Source: Adiantum capillus-veneris
Taxonomy: Eukaryota; Streptophyta; Polypodiopsida; Polypodiales; Pteridaceae
Length of the DNA: 62,000 nucleotides
Direction of reading: 5' to 3'
Assembly: GCA_014529385.2 (NCBI GenBank)
Contig: CM043954.1
Coordinates: 91,107,747-91,169,746, forward strand
Shown here: positions 22,987-32,970 of the stretch, one piece after another
Layout: every line of letters begins with the position of its first letter
How positions within the stretch are numbered: position 1 is the first letter of the stretch
Notes under the pieces: model-generated
The model's database searches: none
The model's input: only the letters and a program-made list of their open reading frames with translations
Told to the model about the DNA's origin: nothing
Made by a program: the position numbers and the translations under genes

Positions 22987-23311
22987 GTGTGTGTGTGTGT
23001 GTGATTACCTGCGCACGCTCACCCGATCCACCGGAGGAGGTCCAATGGAGCTCCTATTGGAGCTTCCCCATGCCTTGAAAGGCATGGTGAGAAGGCAGCG
23101 CGCGCTACCCTCTCACCATGCCTTTCAAGGCATGGGGGAGCTCCATTGGACCTCCTCCATGCCTTGAAAGGGATGGTGAGAGGGCAGCGCGCGCGTTGAT
23201 TTCTCACCATGCCTTTCAAGGCATGGAGGAGCTCCAATGGAGCTTCCATTGGACCTCCTCCCGTGGATCGGGCAAGCGTGCGCAGGTAAGCACACACACA
23301 CACACACTTAC
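22987..23311. repeat. Nested palindrome with four CCATGCCTT modules
   Basis: Arms of about 120 bp (22987-23107 and 23190-23311) are inverted copies sharing TACCTGCGCACGCT, CCGATCCAC, GGAGGAGGTCCAATGGA and GGCATGGTGAGAA, and they extend into TG and CA repeats. The centre is itself an inverted repeat. A 20-bp module CCATGCCTTGAAAGGCATGG, nearly self-complementary, occurs at 23068-23087, 23116-23135, 23157-23176 and 23207-23226 in alternating orientation. DNA could extrude as a cruciform and RNA would fold as a long hairpin. Confidence 0.92.
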
Positions 23312-23660
23312 ACACACACACAGTGATACACACTTGCATACACACACATCAAAACACTTGCACACATAGCACAAACACACACACAGTCATGTATACGCAC
23401 ACACATTACACTTGCATACACACACACACATACATACATACACCCACATATATAAACACGTGCATTCACAACATTAACACACTTGTATACATATACACAT
23501 ACACATATATAACACTTGCATTCACAACATCAACACACTTGCATACATAGCACAAACACACACACAATCATGCATACATCCACACACACACACATATAAA
23601 CACTTGCATTCACACACTTTAACACACTTGCATACACACTTACAGTAACAATTACAATGA
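23312..23660. repeat. CA-rich tract right of the hairpin
   Basis: Degenerate (CA)n with recurring ACACTTGCATACACAC and CATTCACA.CA words. It mirrors the TG-rich side. No gene. Confidence 0.85.
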
Positions 23661-23734
23661 TGTAAGAACAGGTCGTTGTAGAGAAGAGGTATACAAATGT
23701 CAAAGTGGATTTGTATTTTTCCTTGCCATGAGCA

Positions 23735-23800
23735 AGTTGAGAATGGTTTTTTTTTTAATTTGCATTTTATGCCGTTATGCTGCCGAAATTTAGAATTTTA
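23735..23800 (+). repeat. Subrepeat ahead of methyltransferase gene
   Basis: A T-run followed by GCCGTTATGCTGCCGAAATTT matches, in the same orientation, blocks at 28150-28210, 28310-28370 and 28510-28560 after the gene. The gene is therefore bracketed by direct repeats. Confidence 0.75.
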
Positions 23801-23852
23801 TATTTGTATTGTCATTGCTAAGAAGATTTTTGTTGTTTGTGGTTAATAGATT

Positions 23853-26800
23853 ATGGCTCGTACACCATCTAAACGTTGCAGGACAGGTATCTCTCAAAGT
23901 AAGTTCAAATACATTAAGCTATTTGTTTTCTTTTCTTTTGTCTCATCATACTCACTAAACTATTTGTGTTCTTATTGTCTTTTGCTTGTAGGAGTAGGAT
24001 ACACATTAAGGTCTGGCACTACAGGGCATAGGGCCAATGCACGATCTTCCATTGCTTCTTCCAATGTCCATCGAAAGGAGGATATTTTGGGTGATGTGCA
24101 TGAAGAAGAGGATATATTGAGTGATGTGCATGAAGAAGAGGTGTTCATAGATATTCATGCTACACAAGGTGAATTGGTGGCTCACAACGTGTCTGAAGCA
24201 ACAACAATTGTTGCTAAACCTCCCGATCATCCAACAGTATTCGGAAAGGATGTTCATGGTTGAATATTGGAGGAGATTGTAGAGGGTTTTATTGTAAAGA
24301 GAGGTGGGGAACCTCCTCGAATTCCTCTTTGCAGATTGATGGAAAATGAAGCCATTAGAGCGGTGGGTCCAGGCACTGAGGGCTTGGTGAAAAGGTTTGA
24401 GATGTCTGGATACAGTGTGCTTGGAGCTCCATTTCTTGTGTCATTTAAGAAGCCAGGCCATGATCAACATTATGTTTCCGACTTAGACAAAGATGAATGC
24501 GGGCCTATTTGGCGAGAAATAAGCGATGATTTTGATAATTCCCTTCCCCTTGAGTGGGAAGACTTAAAGGGAAAAAAATTTATCATTTGGGATAGTAATC
24601 ACCGTTTGAAAACTTGGATGCGCTTAATAAAAACACGTAAGTAATTTCTTTTTTGTTTAATGTAAATTTGACTTGTATTACTCTATGCTTTCTAATTTTC
24701 TTTTTTGTTGTTGTAGAATTTTCAATGATAAAGTGGAGACATTGTTCTGTGAAATTTCAATTTGTCTTTGTTGATAGAAGTGCAGAGGGGGAGCTTATGC
24801 TAGCTTTGCGCTCTCAAAATGAGTAAGCACATTTGTTGTTTTGAACGTTATTGCTATTACTTTATCGATGTCATTCTACTGCCATTTAATTTAAGATATT
24901 GTGGTTTAGGATTGGTAGAACCACTATGAGCACAAATTTTGGGCAGGAGATCTTCTTGTTCCAAAAACTGGCTGTGGCAAGCAAAGATTCTTTAATGAAA
25001 GACTTTCCCCAAGATTGGATTCGATGGATAGAGGTAGAGCTTGCTTGTGAGAAGAAGGCATCTAAAGGGAGTTGGTACAATGCTCCTGCTCTTTTATTAG
25101 CAATGCTCATATGGAAGGTATATTTTTTTGCCTTAAAGTACACTTTTTATGTAATTTCTAAAGCTTGACATTATTTTGTAAAATCTTACTTTTTTTTTTC
25201 ATTTGCTCTACAAAAGGAAGACTTTGACTTGTCTCTTATCAAAGAGATGCAAGAGATCAATGATCCCTCGATTTCACTGTCAGAAAAGGAAATGGTTGCT
25301 CGAGGAAGAGTAGAAAAATTATTCAAAGAAAGAGCTTATAAGGTAAACACTTTCTCTTCTCCCCGTTTATGTTTGAATTTCTACAAAATTGTAAGTTGAC
25401 ATGTCATTTGAATTTGATATATTTGATTGAAAATTTGATTTGATTTGATCTCGTGCTAATGTAACATAGATGTTGGCCATTGCCAACACCGCCAATGGCC
25501 AAGGGTTCTTCTCTTTATTATTTAACTTCAATTGGATAAGAGAAAAGGATCAAGTGGGCCTTACAATAGACAAAGTCCACTCTTTGGCAACTTCTAAAAT
25601 ATCACCAGAGAGGTAATAATTTTTGGATAAAAAATACACATGAAATCATCAAATGAATCAATGCATTTATGGTTTGTTTATTGTTTGCTCTATAGGAAAA
25701 AGGAAATATTGCACTCTTTGATGCATTGCCGTGTAGATGATGTTACTTCTGAGCGTTATATTAGTGCAATGAAATTTAGAATGTACTTGCGTAAAGAGTG
25801 GTATTGGGGAAGTATCTTGAAGAAATACTTGAGGATCAAAGGAACATGATTGAAGAAATGTCGGAGGGCTTTGAAGCATGGTTTCATCACCAATTGAGGG
25901 ACCACATTGATAAAGATTTTGTGGAGATTTGGAGTAAGCTCAACACAAAAGAGTTGGATGAAAAAATTCCAGAGCTTATGGAATCTTCAAGGAGAGTATT
26001 ATTCAGGTAATACAATTGATATCTTTATGGTTGTTATTCTATTTTTTACTTAGAGTTTGTATAATAAATAAGTCACTTAGGAAAGGAGCTCAAATAAAGT
26101 TAACTGCATTTTATGTAGATGGCTAATTCAGCTTTACGATCAAACTTTGTTGGAGAAGTTGCCAATTGCTGTTGAAAGTTAGAGGGACCTCTCTTGTGAG
26201 GAGTGTATGTATCCACTATGGATGAGAGATTATGGTTTGATTGCTTGGGAAATTGAGTATTGCCCTTGGTGGCTAGATTACACTCAAGGCACCTACCCAC
26301 GTGATGAAGGGAACTTATATAAAGATTATTTTTGGCATTTATAAAAACTACAAAATTGTCAAAGTGCTCATACTATTTAGATTATGTTTGTGAGAAATAT
26401 ATTTTTGTTTGCTTTAGAGCACGTTCTTGAAAAAAATGAAAATGGTATTGAGGAGATTGGCTCAGCTTCCAAGAAAGCCACCTCTTCGAAAAGAGTAAAC
26501 AATAGTACAATCTCCTCTATAAAGAAACGATTGGATTTTGTTAGATCCAAGAATCCCAAGAAGTCTCCCAAAAAGAACCAAAAAGGTGCTCAAGGCTCCA
26601 CATGTAAACTTGCTTGTATAGATATCTAGCTGTCACTTTCTTTCTACTCAACAATTCTTGATGAAATATTTTATTTTCTGATTATGCAATGCCTTCCATA
26701 GATTGTGATGTGAACGTTATTGGGAACATGCTAGATGTTTACAAAATTTCTCTTTCGATGAGAAATGGTAAACACATGTGAAAAGAAAGACTAACTATGT

Positions 26801-27866
26801 GTGGTGTGTGTTGTGAATGTTTGAAATACATTTATTTGATCGTATGCAGGATCTTGGATTTTCTTCATTCAGCCCATGTTGATGGGGAAAAGAGCAATGA
26901 AGTGGCCTCTATTTTGTTTGCGGATTTTCCAACAAACTTTAAAGTTGAAAATTTTTCAGAGAACGAGCTATGCATCCTTCAAAACCACAATGGATAGTCT
27001 ATGATAGTTTTGGAACTTTAATTAAATTAACAATGCGTATTATGAAGGTCCCTCCATGGAATCAATTCTCTCGAAAATTAAGTAAGAAAGTGGCCGTAAT
27101 AGCTTCAAAGTATGTGGCAGACAATGGGTGGTACATCACCCTACGCTCCACTAATTACTTTGGCATTGTGTCTAGCCATGCCATCGAGATGGGATTCAAA
27201 ATGATGCACACCATCCTTATTTTGATCCCCGATGGTTATGTGCGAAAGACCATTGATATTGAGAGAGTAAGTAAATTTATTTGTTGATTGAAAAGCATGC
27301 TTGTAGTTTTCTTCAATTAGATCACATTCTAATTGTAATTTGTAAGTGGAAACACTATTGCTAGGATTGTTTTATCGTAAGGGTCAACGTCCTATCTACG
27401 ATCGACGAGATGGAGAGAGCGTGGACAACAACTCTTTCGATGCCAAGTGTGGAAGACTGGTGGAGCGCACCGACAGAGAGACATTGGAGGACACGCTCTT
27501 AGAGGTGCCTCCGAGCGTAGCCTTGACTTATTTCGGTAAGAATATAAGATTCCTACTATGCGTTATTGGACTATGTTACATAAAGTAAAAATACGCATAT
27601 TTTTTGCTTTTTTTAGCTGGCTTGTGCGGACATTTACTGCGGAGCACACCTACATTGTTGATATGTTTTCTGGATGTGGTGGCTTGGGCAATGTTTGCGT
27701 TGAGTTGTCTAGACACTGTCTCTGCATAGATAGTGATCCAGAGGTCTTCCATCAACATCTTTCACGCTTCAAGGCTCCATGTATACGTGCTATTTCAGCA
27801 GTTGATGCAGATAGCGATGAGGAGACTGATTGGCAACAATATGAGCCCGGATCACATTGCCCTTGA
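23853..27866 (+). pseudogene. ParB-like domain + amino-type DNA methyltransferase, multi-exon, decayed
   Basis: Exons by GT-AG borders: 23853-23898, 23992-24636, 24717-24822, 24910-25117, 25217-25342, 25470-25612, 25696-26006, from 26119, from 26418, 26702-26766, 26850-27270, 27347-27538 and from 27617. The first seven junctions keep phase. Exon 2 has a ParB/Srx-type domain (PPRIPLCRLMENEAIR, EGLVKRFEMSGYSVLGAPFL, then FIIWDSNHRLKTW, like the ParB HR box). The middle is helical; 26418-26600 is very basic (SKNPKKSPKKNQK). The C-terminus reads like a beta-class N6-adenine/N4-cytosine DNA methyltransferase: ILFADFPTNF in the DPPY position, VADNGWYITLRSTN, GFKMMHTILILIPDGYV, LGLFYRKGQRPIYDR, then SAM motif I VDMFSGCGGLG and CIDSDPEVF. 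Damage: TGA at 24261, frameshift near 25805, stop near 26176, frame breaks near 26340, 26840-26990 and 27617. Called from motifs; domain assignment moderately sure. Confidence 0.68.
24081..24157 (+). repeat. 30-bp coding tandem repeat
   Basis: Two and a half copies encode EDILGDVHEE, EDILSDVHEE and EVFIDIHAT in exon 2 of the methyltransferase-like gene, ahead of its ParB-like domain. Confidence 0.85.
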
Positions 27867-27949
27867 TTGACATCAACATTGGTATTATCTATCATTTTTT
27901 CTAGTTTGTGATTTTTATGGAACGACGTGTGACCATGGTGTTTGGGTGC

Positions 27950-29379
27950 CACTTTTTTGGTATTACTGAAGACATGTTGTTGGTGTTGATCATCCTTATC
28001 AATTCAGCCATGATTTCATATTTATTATACTAGATAGAATTTTGTTGAGAGCTTTGGATTTACCAAAGTAATATACCAACATATGCTTTTTTGCTTATGT
28101 AATTTCTTCTTCCCGTGAGCATTCGTTGCTGCACGGAAGCAAGTATGGAATGGGAATTTTTTTAGTTTGAATTTTCATACCGTTATGCTGCCGAAATTTT
28201 GATTGCTTATCAATATAATCATGCTTTTTGTTCATGTTTGAAAACATAATCATGATTTCACGTATACAGAAAAGTTAGTCAAGCTTCACGGAAGCAAGTA
28301 TGGAATGGAATTTTTTTTTGTTTGTATTTTCGCGCCGTTATGATGTCGAAATTTTGATTGCTTGTGAATATAATCATGCTTTTTGTTCATGTTTAGAAAC
28401 ATAATCATGGTTTCATGTATACACAAAAGTTAGGCAAGCTTCACGGAAGCAAGTATAGAATAGGAAAGCTTAACAAAAGTTAGGCAAGCTTTCACAGAAG
28501 CAAGTATGGAATGGTTTTATTTTTATTTTTCACGTTGTTATGCTGTCAAAATTTCATTTTCTTGTCAGTATTTCTTTACACTGTCGGTCTAAGAATATAT
28601 ATAGTTTTATATATAATATTTATATTATATATATATAATATCTTTTTATTTATTTATTTATATATGTGTGTTTATGTACATAAGGAGATCTTCAACTCGG
28701 TAAAGTGTTTTTAAGTACTTGTTTATACAATATATATAGTTATTTATATGTGTGTGTCTATGTACGTATGCAGTTCTTCAACTCAGTAAAGTGTTCTTAA
28801 TTACTATTTTATATGCAAAAGTCTATACGTGTATCATTACTTTGAGGTCTTCGCCCAAACAAGTACAACCATCAATATTTTTTAGATTCCTAGTTTCAAA
28901 TTGGCTTATTAGGCATTCATCCTTGTTTGCAACAACACCTACATGGACAGGAAAGTATATTCTACTAAAAGTAGGGTAAATACTAAAGACGTGCTCATCT
29001 TTTTCTTGAATTATATAAAAAACTCACATAGATTTTCTTTATATTTGGCTTTCAAACAGCTTGTAGTTACATTTGACGGTTCAGTTTAGCTACAAGATAT
29101 CAACAATACCCTAAATTATGACAGATCTTGAAGATGTGTTAGTAGACCAGGCCGATTAAAAGTATCACAGCTACTTCAATAATAATAAGTCAGACAGAGA
29201 AATATGAATTATTCTCGCCAAGGCACTGAAGAGTGGAACACCATCATATAGTTAAAATAAGCATCATATAATTAAAATAAGTTGTTTACATGATTAGGTA
29301 GGGAATCAAACCTGCACACACACACACACACAGTACAACTTGCATCACACTAGTACAATTTATCATGTGCTAGTGCATA
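27950..29379. other. Non-coding stretch with 155-bp direct repeats
   Basis: Repeats of about 155 bp (GGAAGCAAGTATGGAATGG, then CCGTTATGCTGCCGAAATTT, ATAATCATGCTTTTTGTTCA, AAAAGTTAG.CAAGCTT) lie at about 28130-28286, 28287-28441, a short partial at 28442-28491 and another at 28492-28575. After 28600 the sequence is AT-rich, with a duplicated TCTTCAACTC.GTAAAGTGTT at 28690 and 28776. No gene recognised. Confidence 0.75.
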
Positions 29380-29385
29380 TTTATT
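29380..29385 (-). terminator. Poly(A) signal AATAAA for the small gene
   Basis: AATAAA on the minus strand, 40 bases after the stop of the 118-codon frame. Confidence 0.5.
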
Positions 29386-29424
29386 TAACTATATTATTTA
29401 GTGCATAATTATTTAAATCTTGCC

Positions 29425-29781
29425 TCAATCTTCAACCACATTAGAGCCAGAGATGTCGACTAGGTTGATTGTGCGTTTGCAGACAAGAAAATGGTCAATC
29501 TTCACCTGTAAAGCGGCCCTTTGAGAGCTATCTATGTACCCCCATGTCTCCCACTTGCCTAGAGCTTCTCGCATTGTCTCAAAGCCATCATTGAGTTCCT
29601 GGTCTCCGGTGTTGCGAGAGAGATTAAGGTGGTTGAACATCTGGATCGCCTTGTTTGTGTCACACTCTCTCTGTGTAAACGTCTTCTTTTCTTCAAGGGG
29701 TGCGTTGGGGGGGAGTTTGTGAAGCTCTTCATGGATTTTTGCAACTACCTCATTACCAGTAGTTGCATATCCTATAGGCAT
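29425..29781 (-). CDS. Small 118-residue protein, unknown family
   Basis: An uninterrupted minus-strand frame starts at a true ATG (29779-29781) and ends in VDISGSNVVED. The protein is hydrophilic and probably helical (EVVAKIHEELHKLPPNAPL, FETMREALGKWETWGYID). I see no signal peptide, membrane segment or zinc ligand set. Unlike most frames here it has promoter and 3' signals in place: TATATAAA at 29868-29875, about 90 bases upstream of the ATG, and AATAAA at 29380-29385. It lies between the methyltransferase pseudogene and the right inverted flank. I do not recognise it. It could be a transposon accessory protein or a small host gene. Confidence 0.6.
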   Translation of the reverse strand: MPIGYATTGNEVVAKIHEELHKLPPNAPLEEKKTFTQRECDTNKAIQMFNHLNLSRNTGDQELNDGFETMREALGKWETWGYIDSSQRAALQVKIDHFLVCKRTINLVDISGSNVVED

Positions 29782-29867
29782 TGTATAAGTACAGGGAAAA
29801 TGAAAAAATCTCTCTTGATTAGCACCTCCGATTCACTTGTGCAGCATATGGTGCTTGCCTTGTAACA

Positions 29868-29875
29868 TTTATATA
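29868..29875 (-). promoter_or_regulatory. TATA box of the small gene
   Basis: TATATAAA on the minus strand, about 90 bases before the ATG at 29781. Confidence 0.6.
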
Positions 29876-29959
29876 GGCTAAAGCACCATGCTCTCAAAAA
29901 GCATTGATAGTGATGGAAGAGTGGCATGTGTTAGTGACATGAGGGGTCCCACGCAGCAT

Positions 29960-30270
29960 ATGCTAACTGCTAAATTGGAGCGTGCAATAATATATGCATG
30001 ATTTGTCAATATGAATATTATAATCGTCTACTACTCCACCACTAACTTTTAAAGTGGGGTGTGCAATAAAATATGCATGATTTGTCACTACGATTATTAT
30101 TCCCCTATAAGATTTATAAGCATCTAAAAGTGCAATGAGTAGACAACACTAACTGCCTCTCTAAGGGCTCGAGAAGCACTATGATTATTATTCTTCTATG
30201 AATACTATAGGCATATAATAGTACAATGAGTAACCACCACTAACTGCCTCTCTAAGGGCTCGGAAAACAT
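29960..30270. repeat. Short tandem duplications
   Basis: Two copies of GTGCAATAAnATATGCATGATTTGTCA (about 29985 and 30060) overlap a second duplication of about 90 bp ending CTAACTGCCTCTCTAAGGGC (about 30090-30178 and 30179-30268). Non-coding. Confidence 0.8.
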
Positions 30271-30316
30271 TATTTGTGGACCCAGTTTTGGAACCTTTTC
30301 ACACACATATGAACAG

Positions 30317-30500
<184 letters not shown>

Positions 30501-30673
30501 ATTTATCAAATATATAAATTAAACCAACACATAAACAATTCTATACCAAGATACTAAATGAAATAATTTGAACCGGCTTGAGAACCTTCTTGCCCAAACT
30601 TGAGCCGGACTTTTCTCATTTTGAACCTATCTTTCCTCTCTCCCCCTCATCTCCCACTCTCTCTCTCTCTCTG

Positions 30674-32275
30674 TGTAACAATTAATGGCCTAATAACTTA
30701 TGTGTAGCGGAAATTAGCATGAACATAGTGGGCATTCCATTAGAACAGATTCCTAATGAGAATTACAAGAGTGCTTGGGTGGAGAGAGAGCAACTAAAAG
30801 CATAACACCTAGTTAGATAGCATCAACAATACTTTCAAAAGAGAGAGAAATTAAGCTATTGACAACAGTTGAGGACCAGATTTGCATGGAGCCGGTCCCC
30901 CCTCCAAAAGGCTTTGTATTATGGTTTCTCCCATCAAGAGAGACATTGTACAATACAATTCTTTGTGTTCCTTCAAGACTAGCTAATGCAATGAAGATGG
31001 AAGCTTCATGCACTAAGCAAAACACTTAATCAAACGCAACTTGAATTATCCCCGTTCTCAGACCCAAGACCTCATACACCTTCGAAGATGGTGAGAGCTA
31101 GCAGGGTATGAGAGTAGATTGAGAGGAAGAAGGAGTATCTTACGAGAAAGATGTACATCTCCTCACATAATCACTCATATTAGCATAGCTTAGCTTAGTA
31201 ATTAGCTTGGTAGAGAAGATGAGCATGCATTGAAGCTTGGCTCTTGGTTGGATTTGCATCCACATGCCAAGAGAGTGTTGATGTAGGCTTCTATCTCACA
31301 AGCTTGGAGTAGGTGATGAGCTCTCCATTAAAGCTTGGGAGGAGATAGGGTATTCTTCCTTCACACATGGTCAAGTGTGAGTGTGTGTGTGTCAATGCCA
31401 AGCAAAAATCAGCCCCCTCTCTCTCTTGGGCGAGCCCTTGTTGCTAATTTGGTCTGGCTTTTGCCTCATTAGACCTCCCCAAGTCAAGCCAATGGGTATT
31501 AAGCAGCATAAGTGATAGCCTTCTGACATGTGTCCCCCTTTCCCCTTTTGTGAGATCCTTAGGTAATTAAATAATTAAACTAAACTCTCATTGGACCCCT
31601 TTGCCTCCTGGCCAATAGAAATCAGGTAAGCCATGGGGCTTCTGAATGCTCATTGGACCCTTTGGGAGACTGCCCAATAGTCTTCTAGGAGACTTAATTC
31701 TCATTGGTTTCTTTTATTAAATGTTTTTAAATTAATTAAACTACATTTACTCTAGCTTAATTCTCATTGGTCCACTTCAAGGGTCTTCCAATAGGAATTG
31801 GGCACACCTTGTGGGCATCTGGCCTAGGGAGCTGACATGTGTCCCTCATTCCCTTTGTGTAAAGGGAGCCTGTGTGTGTGTGTGTGTGTGTGTGTGGATT
31901 TCTCTCTCATCCCCTACCTTTAGGGCTCGCCCCCTCCCATGTAGGGATGTGCAAAGACTTTTATGGCACACACAAAGCATCCAATTTTCCCTAGGGTTGA
32001 CCTTTGGACACAACCTTTGAATTTTGGAACCTTAGCATTTTGGAAGTCTTAATGGGCTGAACCTTAGGGTCTTTTTAGCCCATTGTTGCACATGGATCTT
32101 TTGCAGATGCCCCCCCCTTTGGATCCCTATTTTCCCTCCTTTGGATCCCTACTGTGGCCGGTCTGCTAGCTTAACCAATATTCTAGCTTTTTCTCCCCTG
32201 GTACCTCCCCACATTAAATGATCAGTTTAATATGAGAAAATCATTTAGGAGAATTAGATATTGATTATTATAACA
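30674..32275 (-). repeat. 3' LTR of chromovirus
   Basis: On the plus strand it runs from TGTAACAATTAATGG to GATTATTATAACA. It inserted beside a (CT)n tract, and its outer target duplication cannot be checked because the other end of the array is truncated. Contains a (TG)n at about 31873-31895. Confidence 0.93.
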
Positions 32276-32290
32276 TTACCTCTCTCTTGA
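32276..32290 (-). promoter_or_regulatory. Polypurine tract of chromovirus
   Basis: The minus strand reads CAAGAGAGAGGTAA directly before the 3' LTR. Confidence 0.65.
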
Positions 32291-32631
32291 AATCATAGTC
32301 GTCCTCGACTATGGTGTAGAGAAGATAAAGCATATTCATGAGTCCTTTTAGTAGCGGGTAGAGGATCCCTATGTTACCCTACGACATCATTCCATAATGG
32401 ATGACTAGTCCATTTGGCGCTTGAGATCCTGAGGCTGCCGCAAGCATGTCTGCACATTAGTCCTATCAGTCTTCCATAGTAGAGTGACAAGCTCTACTTG
32501 GTGTTTGGGAGACGTCGTCTCCGCAAACTTGATCTAAGCATGCATACTACTTAATTTTTGTGCACAAATAAAGAAAAAGAGAGTCTTATAAGACAAAAAT
32601 TTTGTTCATTTTTAACATTTTGTACATTTGC
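32291..32631 (-). other. 3' untranslated region of chromovirus
   Basis: Between the pol stop and the polypurine tract. No coding frame. It contains a small inverted repeat, ATCATAGTCGTCCTCGACTATGGT, at about 32295. It is duplicated at 39569-39923. Confidence 0.6.
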
Positions 32632-32970
32632 TTACTCTTGGGAAGCATTGTAAGCATTGACAAGGTTTAGGTTATCCTTTAATTGTATGCCTTGCATCCA
32701 TCTAGCATCTTCAAAAGGATAATTCTTAAACTTAATAAGATATCGTCGGATAGTCTTACCGCCTCTTAGTACCTTGTCTTCATGTCGGAGAATGGACTCG
32801 GGCTGCAACACCTCTTCTTGGTCCTCGATCTCCGGTGGGTCTTCAATAGTTGGTTCTTGAGGTGGCTCTCCTTTGTAAGGCTTTAATAGGCTCACATGAA
32901 AAGCATTATGTATGAGCCAATGATTGGGCAACTTAAGTTGATAGGCCATCTCATTGATTGGCCTAAGAAT
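32632..32970 (-). CDS. Pol C-terminal end with chromodomain-like motif
   Basis: This is the same frame as the main pol frame, cut off by a single TAG at 32971-32973. It reads HWLIHNAFHVSLLKPYKG (the GPY/F-following linker) and ends with a chromodomain-like segment (VLRGGKTIRRYLIKFKNY, DARWMQ), which targets integration to chromatin in this family. The sister copy at 40263-40265 keeps CAG (Gln) where this copy has TAG, so the stop is a point change. Confidence 0.88.
   Translation of the reverse strand: MLRPINEMAYQLKLPNHWLIHNAFHVSLLKPYKGEPPQEPTIEDPPEIEDQEEVLQPESILRHEDKVLRGGKTIRRYLIKFKNYPFEDARWMQGIQLKDNLNLVNAYNASQE

Noticed and set aside
27617-27866. C5-cytosine DNA methyltransferase, because of DMFSGCGG
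   Set aside because: The motif sits at the C-terminal end after a GWYI..GF..ILI..PDGY block, which is the order in amino-group methyltransferases; no Pro-Cys catalytic motif is seen.
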